Shown here one piece after another: positions 1 through 7,619 of a stretch of 64,000 bases of DNA. Numbering within the stretch: the stretch's first letter is position 1; every line of letters starts with the position of its first letter. Below the pieces are notes generated by a model that worked only from the letters and a program-made list of their open reading frames with translations, was not told the DNA's origin and ran no database searches. The stretch is from contig JAFZGJ010000070.1 in the NCBI GenBank assembly GCA_017555455.1, positions 1-64,000 on the forward strand, in the 5' to 3' direction. The stretch comes from Lachnospiraceae bacterium. GTDB taxonomy: Bacteria > Bacillota > Clostridia > Lachnospirales > Lachnospiraceae. The position numbers and the translations under genes were made by a program.

Positions 1-148
1 ACATATTCCAATTTAAAGGAAAAGTAACATAGAACAAAAATTGTCAGGGGTTCGACAGGGGGTAAGACCAAAAAACGGAATAAATTATTTTGACTTGTTT
101 AGGATATAGCAAAGCCAGAAAAAGGCTGAAAAAAGAAAGGAGCAAAAT

Positions 149-610
149 ATGAAAAAATATTTTAACGAAGGTCTTTTACCAGACGAATATGTGGAAGAAG
201 GATTCCGCAGACTTTTAGAAATTAGAAAAGGAACTATAGGAGAAGCATTTAGAAAGGTAGCCAGAGAAATGTCTGTAGAGTATCAGGAAAATTACTATGA
301 CTACATTTATGAGTTAGAAGGTTATATTAATGAGGTTTTAAGAGAAAGGACATCCCTAGATATGACTATGGCGGAGGTAATTTCCAAAGCAGTAGAAACT
401 TATCTTATGGACGTATTCTATGACAATACCTATACCTTTCTTGAGAATTACCTTGAGAGGATGTTTCTTTCCCATGGCTATTCCCAAAAAGAAGTGGATT
501 CTATGAATATGTCTACTCTTTTTGATTTGGTGGATAACAGAACCTCTCTGTTCCATATTAAGAAAACGGCAAAAAGAAGATGGAAAGACAGATTTTATTC
601 AGGCTTTTAA
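149..610 (+). CDS. Hypothetical protein, 153 aa
   Basis: I do not recognise this family. The start is supported by a GAAAGGAG ribosome binding site eight bases upstream. The protein is soluble, charged and probably helical, with a tyrosine- and glutamate-rich middle and a basic C-terminus (AKRRWKDRF). It has no signal peptide or membrane segment. It is followed by about 335 bases of structured non-coding DNA and then a replication/regulation-type operon, so a plasmid- or ICE-borne accessory role is plausible but unproven. Confidence 0.8.
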   Translation: MKKYFNEGLLPDEYVEEGFRRLLEIRKGTIGEAFRKVAREMSVEYQENYYDYIYELEGYINEVLRERTSLDMTMAEVISKAVETYLMDVFYDNTYTFLENYLERMFLSHGYSQKEVDSMNMSTLFDLVDNRTSLFHIKKTAKRRWKDRFYSGF

Positions 611-727
611 AGCTGTTTTTTTTGAACCCTTTGCCTGAGACAGTAAAAGGGTATTAGGGAAAGGTTACAAAAGTAGCAGAAAAGTACATATCAGTAAAAA
701 AAGAAAAAGGGAAAGACCATAAGTTCT

Positions 728-920
728 GGATTGGTACTCGCTCCCAATGGAACTCCTAAACTGTACCAGTCAGGAGTCCAAAGGTCGCTCGAAACACCCT
801 GCTTAAAGCAGGGCAGGGATAGGACAAGCATTGTCCTACCCTGTTTCCCTATTTTCTCTCACAGGTTCGAGAAAATTTTTACAAAGTAAAATCGGGAAAT
901 GTTCTTTTGAGTACCAATCC
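728..920 (+). ncRNA. Candidate structured RNA, about 193 nt
   Basis: The 611-946 gap has no credible ORF but many nested complementary arms. A 12-bp perfect outer stem pairs 728-739 with 909-920. Inside are a bulged hairpin (748-757 with 772-780), a 6-bp hairpin (797-802 with 808-813), a long hairpin (814-827 with 831-843), a 7-bp hairpin (852-858 with 869-875), and a helix 844-849 with 894-899 enclosing the last one. The result is a closed multi-branched fold. The strand is assigned by the direction of neighbouring genes. It could be a trans-acting RNA, an antirestriction or copy-control RNA, or the leader of the next gene. I cannot match it to a named RNA class. Confidence 0.55.
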
Positions 921-946
921 TGTTGTTTTCATAAAAGGAAATGTGA

Positions 947-1765
947 ATGGCAAAGAAAAAAGGAAATCTGAATCTGAATAATCCCAAACAAAGGGAACTC
1001 ATCAATACTTTTGCCATATCAGAGGGCAGGGTATCAAAACAGAAGATATTTGAAATAGGGAATAAGGAACTGTTTTATAGAATGAAGTCAGGTGGCTTTA
1101 TTCAGGAAACCCACAAAGGAAGCGGAGTGTTTAAATCTACAGCCAAATTACAAAGGCTGACGGAAAGGACAACAGGCATCAGGTATGGCAATGGCTGTAG
1201 CAATGCTCATAGTGAGAAGATAGGAAAAGCAGTTTCTTTTCTTCCAAAAGAAGTAGTCAGTGAGGGAAGATTTTCAAGCGGACAAATGATGAAACAGGAA
1301 ATGGAGCATATAAAGGAAAGTACATTTTATACAAAAGCTTTGTGGAACCACCAAAAACAGATACTTTCTATGAAAAAGGAGATAGAGGACAGATACCATT
1401 CAGGAAGGAAAGATTTTCAATCCCAGATTGATTACAAAGCGGATATGGATGAGTGGAGACTAAAAAAGGAAATTGCTTTTAGTGATTCTCCTGTATTCAT
1501 ACCAGATTTCAAAGCAGAGGTTACCAGAGAAGAAGCACAGTGGGTATTACAACAGATGGAAGAAAGAAAAGATAGCTTACTAGAGGGAGAAAGGGAAGAG
1601 CGTTATCTGGAAGCTAATATAGGAAAGCTACAGCAGATGTTAAGCACTGAGCAGGAAGTGTATGAGATTTATTTTGAAGCAGTTACGAACTATGGAAAAA
1701 GAGAAATGGAACGCCACTTTAATTATGAGACTCTTCTCCATAGGGATGTGCTGTATATCTATTAG
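947..1765 (+). CDS. Winged-helix DNA-binding-like protein, 272 aa
   Basis: Residues about 10-80 look like a winged helix: helices followed by a KIFEIGNKELFYRMKSGGFI-type recognition segment. A long charged helical C-terminal half follows. This layout recalls replication-relaxation or plasmid-type regulators, but I cannot assign a family firmly. The start follows an AAAGGAAA site. The gene heads a tight cluster: the next gene starts 15 bases after its stop, and the two after that overlap. A role in replication or transfer control of the mobile element is an inference from context. Confidence 0.7.
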   Translation: MAKKKGNLNLNNPKQRELINTFAISEGRVSKQKIFEIGNKELFYRMKSGGFIQETHKGSGVFKSTAKLQRLTERTTGIRYGNGCSNAHSEKIGKAVSFLPKEVVSEGRFSSGQMMKQEMEHIKESTFYTKALWNHQKQILSMKKEIEDRYHSGRKDFQSQIDYKADMDEWRLKKEIAFSDSPVFIPDFKAEVTREEAQWVLQQMEERKDSLLEGEREERYLEANIGKLQQMLSTEQEVYEIYFEAVTNYGKREMERHFNYETLLHRDVLYIY

Positions 1766-1780
1766 AAGGAGTTTTAGAAA

Positions 1781-3298
1781 ATGAAAGAATATATAAAAAA
1801 CATGATTAATGAGAAAGACGAACTGATACAAGAAGAGTGGCAGGTGTTAAGGCATAAAGGAAACCTGCCCAGATTGACGAAAGCTGGGGAAATGTTAGTG
1901 CCACTACAGGAAGTGTTTGTAAAAGCCTTGTACCTGACAGGGGGGATGTTCTTAAAAGATATTCAGAAAATGGCTGTTTTCCATTCTGATATCCAAAAGA
2001 CGGAGAGAGCCTTGAAAGCCTTGGTAAAAGACGGCTATCTTCAGGCACAGACAACAACGGTGGGAACTTTTTATACTGTGACAGCAGAAGGTGTGAAAGT
2101 AATACGTTATGGATTAGGTGGCACTTCAAAAAGTGTGAGTGTAACTAACATTGAGGGAGAAAGTTCCCTTTTGAAAAGGAAAGTGATTTCCAACCTGATA
2201 GCAGACTTTGTGTTCCAAAGACAGGTAACAGAACTTAGGGAAAGCTTTTATGCTACGGACAAAGTAGAAAGGAATCTGTACTTATTAAAATTGTACTTAA
2301 AAAATATTACTTATCGTGAAACCAAACCAGAGACTTATCAGCCAAAGGAAGCGGAAGTTTTTGTAGAGCAGTTATTAAAAGAAATGGGAAAAGAAAAGCT
2401 AAAGGCAGAAGAGCAGTATCACAGATACATAGCTTTTATCAGGGAGCATTGTTTAAAAACAGCGGACGAAAATACCTTTTATCTGTTAAGGGGAATGAGA
2501 ACGGAAAAAAGTTCTGAATACCGTATTTTAGCCATTTTGTATGGATGGAAATGTAATCTCTTAAAATACGGAATGTTTGGTATCTGGGAAGTAATGGAAG
2601 AGGAATTAAAAAAGAATCCGTTGTTTTATAAAGAACAGCAGTTAGAAACCTGTAACAGATATTTGAAATACTTAGGAGATGAAAGAAAAAGCCTGATTCA
2701 AAAAAATGCTTATAAGAAAAAGCAGGAAAGTGAGGAACTGGAGCAGATTGTTGAAAAACTGAATGTTTTGGAACCTTGTATGGAACGATTAAGGAAAGAA
2801 AAAGAGAGTCTGGAAACAGAGTTCAGTTTCCCGGTGTTACGTGCTTACGATGAAGATGGGAATGATGTGGAAGAAAGGGTAATCACTTTTAAAAGGCTGG
2901 AGCAACAGGGGATTTACATGGAAAGAAGCTGGGAGAACGTTCTGACCTTCTATCTGTTACAGACATCTGAAGAGGGATGGGATTTATTCACGTTACACAA
3001 GAAAGTATCTATGCTGTATCAGCTTGTAAGAAGGATTTTTCCTTTGTATCAGTTGAGGATAAAAGTAGTGTGCCGAAATGAGGATGTGAAAAGAATGACA
3101 GAGGGAAGAATCCCTGCTTTAAAAAAGAAGCTGTTAGTCAGCAGGGAAACGGCATTTTTAGGAAATATGATGGATGAAATTTTGGAAATCAAGAATTTAG
3201 GAAATAACATAGAGGAACCCTACCGCTTTTTTCATTTCCTCTATGATGAATTGAAAGGAGAGTGTGTAGATGGCACAGCAGGCAAAGGTAATGAGTGA
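1781..3298 (+). CDS. Replication-relaxation-like winged-helix protein, 505 aa
   Basis: Residues about 28-110 form a likely winged helix: LTKAGEMLVPLQEV, an ALKALVKDGYLQ recognition segment, then a beta wing ending FYTVTAEGVKVIRYG. This resembles the replication-relaxation (Replic_Relax) family of Gram-positive plasmids and conjugative elements. The remainder is long, helical and charged, with a probable coiled coil near residues 280-350. The start has an AGAAGGAG site. The 3' end overlaps the next gene by 29 bases, indicating translational coupling. DNA-binding function is inferred from fold; the replication role is inferred from the family. Confidence 0.65.
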   Translation: MKEYIKNMINEKDELIQEEWQVLRHKGNLPRLTKAGEMLVPLQEVFVKALYLTGGMFLKDIQKMAVFHSDIQKTERALKALVKDGYLQAQTTTVGTFYTVTAEGVKVIRYGLGGTSKSVSVTNIEGESSLLKRKVISNLIADFVFQRQVTELRESFYATDKVERNLYLLKLYLKNITYRETKPETYQPKEAEVFVEQLLKEMGKEKLKAEEQYHRYIAFIREHCLKTADENTFYLLRGMRTEKSSEYRILAILYGWKCNLLKYGMFGIWEVMEEELKKNPLFYKEQQLETCNRYLKYLGDERKSLIQKNAYKKKQESEELEQIVEKLNVLEPCMERLRKEKESLETEFSFPVLRAYDEDGNDVEERVITFKRLEQQGIYMERSWENVLTFYLLQTSEEGWDLFTLHKKVSMLYQLVRRIFPLYQLRIKVVCRNEDVKRMTEGRIPALKKKLLVSRETAFLGNMMDEILEIKNLGNNIEEPYRFFHFLYDELKGECVDGTAGKGNE

Positions 3299-3938
3299 GA
3301 AAATGAAACGAAAGATAGTGGAAGAATTTATAGGAGAAGATTTGGAAAAATTTGTAGAGGAAAATTTAGGGATAGACTGGGTACAGGCTGTCAGGGGAAC
3401 ACTGACCCCTTATATAAAGAAATTGATAAAAAGGTCATTGTATTTTAACCATCAGAAAAAGGGAAGGACAGATTTACAGTTAGTTCAGGAGATTATTTTT
3501 TCAAGATGTATTGAACTGAAACTAATATCAGAGTTTGCGGACAGGGTGGTTTTACACGGAAGTGATAAAGAAAATCTGATAACCAGAATTGCGAATAATA
3601 ATCCAGACTTTTGGGAAGTGGGAACCAACAACTTTTTTGAGGTGGTATCGAACTATCACGGACTTTTTGTAAATAAGGAGAATTTTTATATATCCAAGAA
3701 CAAAGTATTAAATCTTTGTTCCGATGCCAGATATATGACAATTTATCTTTTGGCGGTGGATGTCCTCTATAAATCCTACTGCTTTGTAAAAGTATTGCCA
3801 GAACTGGATGAAATGAAATATATATCAGAAGAAGAAGGCGTGGACGGATACAGGGTCAGCTTGAAGGGACAGGAATGGATATCTCTAGGAGAGATAAATT
3901 ATAGCAAAGAGAAAGTGGGGAAAACAGATGAAGAATAA
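3270..3938 (+). CDS. Hypothetical protein, 222 aa
   Basis: The function is not recognised. The chosen start at 3270 follows GAAAGGAG and lies inside the end of the preceding gene. A second ATG at 3291 overlaps that gene's stop and is an alternative. The protein is soluble and mixed alpha/beta, with no export signal. It overlaps the next gene by 11 bases, so 1781-4287 is a three-gene translationally coupled block ending at a strong terminator. The partners suggest a function in maintenance or regulation of the mobile element. Confidence 0.75.
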   Translation: MAQQAKVMSEKMKRKIVEEFIGEDLEKFVEENLGIDWVQAVRGTLTPYIKKLIKRSLYFNHQKKGRTDLQLVQEIIFSRCIELKLISEFADRVVLHGSDKENLITRIANNNPDFWEVGTNNFFEVVSNYHGLFVNKENFYISKNKVLNLCSDARYMTIYLLAVDVLYKSYCFVKVLPELDEMKYISEEEGVDGYRVSLKGQEWISLGEINYSKEKVGKTDEE

Positions 3939-4287
3939 CTACATTATTATAGAAGAAATGCGAAAAGAACTGGCAGAGTGTGAAAGAAAAGATAGGGAAA
4001 ATGATATCAATGGTCTTTTGTGTCAGTTGGTTAAATTTGTATTACAAAAAGAGTATTACTTTCTCCTGGAGTTAATCTATCCTTGGGAATGGATTGAAAC
4101 AGGAACCATATCAAGGGCAGGTCTGGTAGTAGCCAAGGAACCATATACAGAAGGGTTCTTATTGGTAAAAACAATTCCGATGGAAGAAATATTAAAGAAT
4201 AGCATTTCAATAGTTGAAGAAGTATCATTCAACCAAAAAATGGCTTATATCAAGGAAATTTTAAACAAAATACCTGTTTTTGACTAA
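3928..4287 (+). CDS. Hypothetical protein, 119 aa
   Basis: This small acidic soluble protein has no recognised domain. Its start overlaps the stop of the upstream gene, and it is the last gene before the terminator at 4299-4328. It is probably co-expressed with the winged-helix protein two genes upstream. Confidence 0.7.
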   Translation: MKNNYIIIEEMRKELAECERKDRENDINGLLCQLVKFVLQKEYYFLLELIYPWEWIETGTISRAGLVVAKEPYTEGFLLVKTIPMEEILKNSISIVEEVSFNQKMAYIKEILNKIPVFD

Positions 4288-4298
4288 TTTTTACTAGG

Positions 4299-4328
4299 GT
4301 GTGGGTTGATGGCAACCCACACTTTTTT
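4299..4328 (+). terminator. Rho-independent terminator
   Basis: A perfect 9-bp stem (4299-4307 with 4314-4322) is followed directly by six T residues. It ends the 947-4287 operon. A 61-codon ORF that starts inside it is rejected. Confidence 0.9.
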
Positions 4329-4469
4329 AGCGTTAGTTTCAGGTCAGGTACAATATATATATAAGCAATTAGCCCAGAGTATGCTTATTTTTAGAAACAA
4401 AAAACTGAATAAAAAAGTAAAAAGGCAACAGGACGCTGTGAGCCTGAAATTAAGAAAGGAGCAAAGAGG

Positions 4470-4494
4470 TTTGGTCGACCAAAAAAGCTAGCTT
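4470..4494. promoter_or_regulatory. Adjacent palindromes upstream of the Mom-like gene
   Basis: A perfect 14-bp palindrome (4470-4483, TTTGGTCGACCAAA) is followed at once by a 10-bp palindrome (4485-4494, AAGCTAGCTT). They end 16 bases before the Mom-like start codon, where no ribosome binding site is visible. They could be operators or RNA hairpins controlling that gene. Confidence 0.4.
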
Positions 4495-4510
4495 TACTCC
4501 TGAATTAAAA

Positions 4511-5143
4511 ATGAAGAAAAATTATTATATCGAAGAGATTGATTTTCAGACAGCAATGGAGGTGGTAATTAAATATCATTATTTACATAGAAGAGCACCT
4601 TACTCAAAAGCCTTTGGCTTATTTGAAAGAGGTACGGACAAGCTTGTAGGAGTTGTAAACTACGGGATTCCTGCCAGCTCAACCCTTTTAAAAGGAATCT
4701 GCGGAGAAGCAGAAATGAGTAATATTTACGAACTGAACCGCTTGTGGTTGGACGATAGTGTTCCAAAGAATGGAGAAAGTTTCTTAGTTGGAAACAGCAT
4801 TAAGAAGTTAGACAGAGAGATTATTGTTAGTTTTGCGGATACAAGTCAGGGACATATTGGAACTGTGTATCAGGCAACCAATTTCATATATACAGGGTTA
4901 TCTGCTAAATTCTATGACTATGTAGTGAAAGGTAAGGAACACCTTCACAGAGCAACCTATGCTTATGGAATGACAGTGGCAGATATGAAAAAAGAATTTG
5001 GCGAAGATAATGTTTATAAAGTAGAAAGACCTAGAAAACATAGATACATCTACTTTAATGCCAATAAAAAGAGAAAAGCGGAACTGCTGAAAAAATTGAA
5101 ATATGAAGTAGTTCCTTATCCAAAGAAAAAAACAGCACCTTAA
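4511..5143 (+). CDS. Mom-family DNA modification protein (GNAT-like)
   Basis: The protein resembles phage Mu Mom and its Firmicute relatives, which add a carbamoylmethyl group to adenine N6 and protect DNA from restriction. Supporting blocks are an N-terminal HYLHRRAPYSKAFGLFE, then VGVVNYGIPASSTLLKGICG, YELNRLWLDDSVPKNGESFL, IIVSFADTSQGHIGTVYQAT and NFIYTGLSAKFYDY. The fold is GNAT-like, and at 210 aa it is near the family length. The C-terminal tail is lysine-rich. The start codon lacks a Shine-Dalgarno sequence and is preceded by two palindromes, so translation is probably controlled; Mu mom is also tightly regulated. A methylase-like protein and ArdA nearby fit an antirestriction island. 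Enzymatic activity is inferred from family only. Confidence 0.8.
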   Translation: MKKNYYIEEIDFQTAMEVVIKYHYLHRRAPYSKAFGLFERGTDKLVGVVNYGIPASSTLLKGICGEAEMSNIYELNRLWLDDSVPKNGESFLVGNSIKKLDREIIVSFADTSQGHIGTVYQATNFIYTGLSAKFYDYVVKGKEHLHRATYAYGMTVADMKKEFGEDNVYKVERPRKHRYIYFNANKKRKAELLKKLKYEVVPYPKKKTAP

Positions 5144-5173
5144 AAACTGAATATAGAAATGGAAAAAGTTAAC

Positions 5174-5246
5174 CTGCTACAAAGGGGATTTTACCCGGCG
5201 TAGCTTCACTATAAAAATACTCTTTCAGGGGACAACCCCCTGAAAG
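5174..5246 (+). promoter_or_regulatory. Conserved leader element (copy 1) with second hairpin
   Basis: A two-tier hairpin (CTAC..GTAG arms around GGGGATTTTACCC) is followed by the invariant tail TTCACTATAAAA at about 5205-5216. The same design recurs at 6454-6496 upstream of the methylase-like gene. Here a second hairpin, with CTTTCAGGGG arms (5222-5231 with 5237-5246), follows before the DUF3846 gene. It is probably a 5'-UTR regulatory element or terminator-antiterminator. Confidence 0.6.
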
Positions 5247-5273
5247 ATAACTAAAAGATAGGAGTTTAAAAAG

Positions 5274-5861
5274 ATGAATAATAAAGAAAAACTTAGAGTT
5301 GTAGTTGTGAAACCGAATAGAAAACCTTATGTCAAATGGATAGAAGATAGTGTAATAGGAAAAATGAAAGCGGTAAAAGGAATTGTGTGTCGTGTTCCTT
5401 TTGATGAAGATACTGACATTTATATGAATCTGAATTTTCATTCCAAGCTAAAAAGGGTAAATAGGGAAATTTATGATAACGAAGGGATGTATAGGGAGTA
5501 TATAAAAGGCACCTTTTTTATTACGTCTAAAAAAGATACGGAAAGTGAGAATATTTCCCTGACGGAAGAACAGGCAGAAAAGTACATCAGACAGTTTGAA
5601 TCCTTACAGGTTTATGGCTGTGGATTTAGAGAAAGAGTGAAAGCGGAAATAAAAGAAGAATTAATCTATCAGCTGATTTTTGAAGGAAGAGACGAGACGT
5701 GGTTGATAGAAAAAATTGAAAAAGGAACAGAACTTGAAATAGAAGCTATCAAAGAATTGGTGGAGCAGTTTGGAAACTGCGAAGAAGATATTGAAACAAA
5801 AGTTATTAGAGATTTAATGGATGAAGTTAATAATAGAAAAGGAGAAGAGATTGATGAATAG
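5274..5861 (+). CDS. DUF3846-domain protein, 195 aa
   Basis: The N-terminal half matches the DUF3846 pattern. It has a RVVVVKPNRKPYVKWI strand, a segment with NREIYDNEGMYREYIKGTFFITS, and then an acidic helical C-terminal extension from about residue 100. DUF3846 proteins are common next to antirestriction genes on Firmicute mobile elements; their biochemical role is unknown. The gene follows the conserved leader and uses a GGAGTTTAAAAAG-ATG start. It overlaps the next gene by eight bases, so the two are coupled. Confidence 0.7.
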   Translation: MNNKEKLRVVVVKPNRKPYVKWIEDSVIGKMKAVKGIVCRVPFDEDTDIYMNLNFHSKLKRVNREIYDNEGMYREYIKGTFFITSKKDTESENISLTEEQAEKYIRQFESLQVYGCGFRERVKAEIKEELIYQLIFEGRDETWLIEKIEKGTELEIEAIKELVEQFGNCEEDIETKVIRDLMDEVNNRKGEEIDE

Positions 5862-6423
5862 AAAATTATATGGAACAGTTTTTTACGAAAATGAAGTAAG
5901 TGATTATGGAAAGAAAAATGGAAAAGTTGATTATGATACACTCTCAAAGGCATTTGACAAGGTATTAAATAATGACATTATGAGAGCAACCAGAAACATT
6001 GGTTCTTGGGAACAGGTACACGGATTTATTGATAATTCAAAAGAGATAGAAGAATTGGAAGAAATGGTGGAAGCATTGGAAAGTGAAATGGCAGAACTTA
6101 AAGAAGAAATAGAAGAGCTTGAAGAGATGGAACTGGAAGTTGATGAAGAAAAGGTGGCTGAATATGAAAAGAAAAAAGAAGAGATAGAAGAATTGGAAGA
6201 TAAAATAAGGGAACTTGAAGAGACGGAAGAAAACATTGAGATTTTCAAATACTACATCATTTCAGATGATGGAGTAGAAATCTTAAAAGAGTGGACAAAT
6301 GAAATTCTTTTTTACAACCAGAGGTTAGATATGTATGTTTGGGGTATTACTCGGTTTGGAATGGACTGGAAGATGATGTTAACAGAAATTGAACTAGCTT
6401 GCGATGAAGATATTTTTGAATAA
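5854..6423 (+). CDS. Coiled-coil protein, 189 aa
   Basis: I chose the ATG at 5854, which has AAAGGAG eight bases upstream and overlaps the previous stop codon; an in-frame start at 5821 is less likely. Residues about 60-135 are almost entirely E, K and L in heptad-like order, a clear coiled coil. Flanking segments (GTVFYENEVSDYGKKNGKVD and IISDDGVEILKEWTNEILFY) look globular. The coil appears inserted into a small globular domain. Function is unknown. Translational coupling to the DUF3846 gene suggests a joint role. Confidence 0.75.
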   Translation: MNRKLYGTVFYENEVSDYGKKNGKVDYDTLSKAFDKVLNNDIMRATRNIGSWEQVHGFIDNSKEIEELEEMVEALESEMAELKEEIEELEEMELEVDEEKVAEYEKKKEEIEELEDKIRELEETEENIEIFKYYIISDDGVEILKEWTNEILFYNQRLDMYVWGITRFGMDWKMMLTEIELACDEDIFE

Positions 6424-6453
6424 TTACATAATTTGTAATTGTAAATATTAACG

Positions 6454-6496
6454 CACTGTCAGGGGGAATTTTCCCCCGGTACAGTTTCACTATAAA
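6454..6496 (+). promoter_or_regulatory. Conserved leader element (copy 2)
   Basis: CTGT..ACAG arms surround a GGGGG/CCCCC hairpin, followed by TTTCACTATAAAA. This is homologous to the element at 5174-5216, with compensatory change in the outer arms. It precedes the methylase-like gene by about 36 bases. Confidence 0.6.
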
Positions 6497-6532
6497 ATTA
6501 ACAGGCACAAGGAGTGTCAGAAAGAGGTATAT

Positions 6533-7303
6533 ATGTCAAGAAAAATTAAAAAAAGTGTTACAACAAAAACAACTGTTAAAAATGCGAAATATTATCAGGA
6601 GGAAATGTTACGCCTGTTTGAACAGAAGGCAGGAAAATATTCTGTTAAAGAAATCTTTAATGATTGGTTGGAATGGAATTTTATGACAATGGAAGCAATG
6701 AAAGGCTTTTCCATCGAGGAATTTAGAAATACGATATATCGTCTGCTTAAAAAGTACAGTAAAGAAGATTTTGAGGATTTCCAGAAAATCAATGATTTGC
6801 TTGAAGAGGGAATTGTAAAAACACAGGAAGATATTTTAGGAGTTGTTTTTATGAAGATGGAACCAAACAAAAAGTTAGGGCAGTTTTTTACACCGACTTG
6901 TACGTGTGAATTAATGACGAAATTAAATCATTCAGATTTTGTTGATTTAAAGAAAGTTGTTGAAGAAACAGATGTTTTTGAGGTTGGAGACCCTACCTGC
7001 GGAGGTGGAGCAATGTTTATTAATTATTATGTAAATGCGAAAAAAGAAGGGATTGATACCGATAAAATCCTTTTTAGGGGAATGGATATAGATAGAAGAT
7101 GTGTAATGATGGCGATTCTTCAGATGGAACTTTTAGAGATGGCAGGGGAAGTACAATGGGGAGATACTTTGACAAGAAAAATGTACGGAAAATATATTAC
7201 TAGCAAAGAATATGTAAAGAGATATGGTAGGACGAAACTTCTAATGAATATGTTAATGTATCACAAGATGGTTGACGAGATTATGAAAGAAATGGCTGCC
7301 TAA
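6533..7303 (+). CDS. N6-adenine methylase-like protein lacking a catalytic NPPY motif
   Basis: Residues about 105-215 match the N-6 DNA methylase (HsdM-type) fold. There is GQFFTP at about residue 114, SAM-binding motif I as DPTCGGGAM at about 153-161, and MDIDRRCVMMAILQMEL for the next strand and helix, ending GDTL. In active enzymes an NPP(Y/F) catalytic tetrapeptide follows. Here the sequence becomes TRKMYGKYITSKEYVKRYGR and ends at 256 aa with none. It may bind DNA or SAM without methylating, or act with a partner. The N-terminal 100 residues are helical. Neighbouring Mom-like and ArdA proteins suggest an antirestriction setting. Confidence 0.75.
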   Translation: MSRKIKKSVTTKTTVKNAKYYQEEMLRLFEQKAGKYSVKEIFNDWLEWNFMTMEAMKGFSIEEFRNTIYRLLKKYSKEDFEDFQKINDLLEEGIVKTQEDILGVVFMKMEPNKKLGQFFTPTCTCELMTKLNHSDFVDLKKVVEETDVFEVGDPTCGGGAMFINYYVNAKKEGIDTDKILFRGMDIDRRCVMMAILQMELLEMAGEVQWGDTLTRKMYGKYITSKEYVKRYGRTKLLMNMLMYHKMVDEIMKEMAA

Positions 7304-7619
7304 GAAAAGGTCAGACTTGTTTTCGTTATAAGGAATCTAAGATTACTTATAATAATATATAAAAAGAAATCTGTCTCTTAAAGACAGGAAAAGAAGAGAA
7401 CAGGGGAAGAGTACCCCAAAAAACAAAAAGAGCAGAAAGGAACTTTAAAACGGGAAAGGGGTGGAAGAACTCTTCTAGGACTTCCAATGGGTATTGCTTT
7501 TTTCATTTTTAGAGCGTGTCTTTTACTAAGGCACGTTCTTTTTTTGTACGACTTTATTTTTTGATATCTGACAGCAGATTTACATAGTGTTCCAAAAAAT
7601 GAAGAAAGAAGGACACTAT
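7304..7619 (+). other. Non-coding interval with several hairpins
   Basis: There is no credible gene. The interval contains a CTGTCT..AGACAG hairpin near 7370-7386, a GGAAG..CTTCC stem near 7461-7486 and the terminator at 7511-7545. It may be a 3' UTR plus the promoter region for the primase gene. Confidence 0.4.
7511..7545 (+). terminator. Rho-independent terminator
   Basis: An eight-pair stem (7511-7518 with 7532-7539, one G-T pair) is followed by a run of seven T residues. It separates the methylase-like gene from the primase gene. Confidence 0.8.

Noticed and set aside
4306..4491. 61-codon ORF
   Set aside because: It starts inside the terminator hairpin, has no ribosome site, and its sequence is basic and unlike its neighbours.
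5931..6248. Minus-strand serine-rich ORF
   Set aside because: It is the mirror of the Glu-rich coiled-coil gene (GAA/GAG read backwards gives Ser/Phe/Leu).
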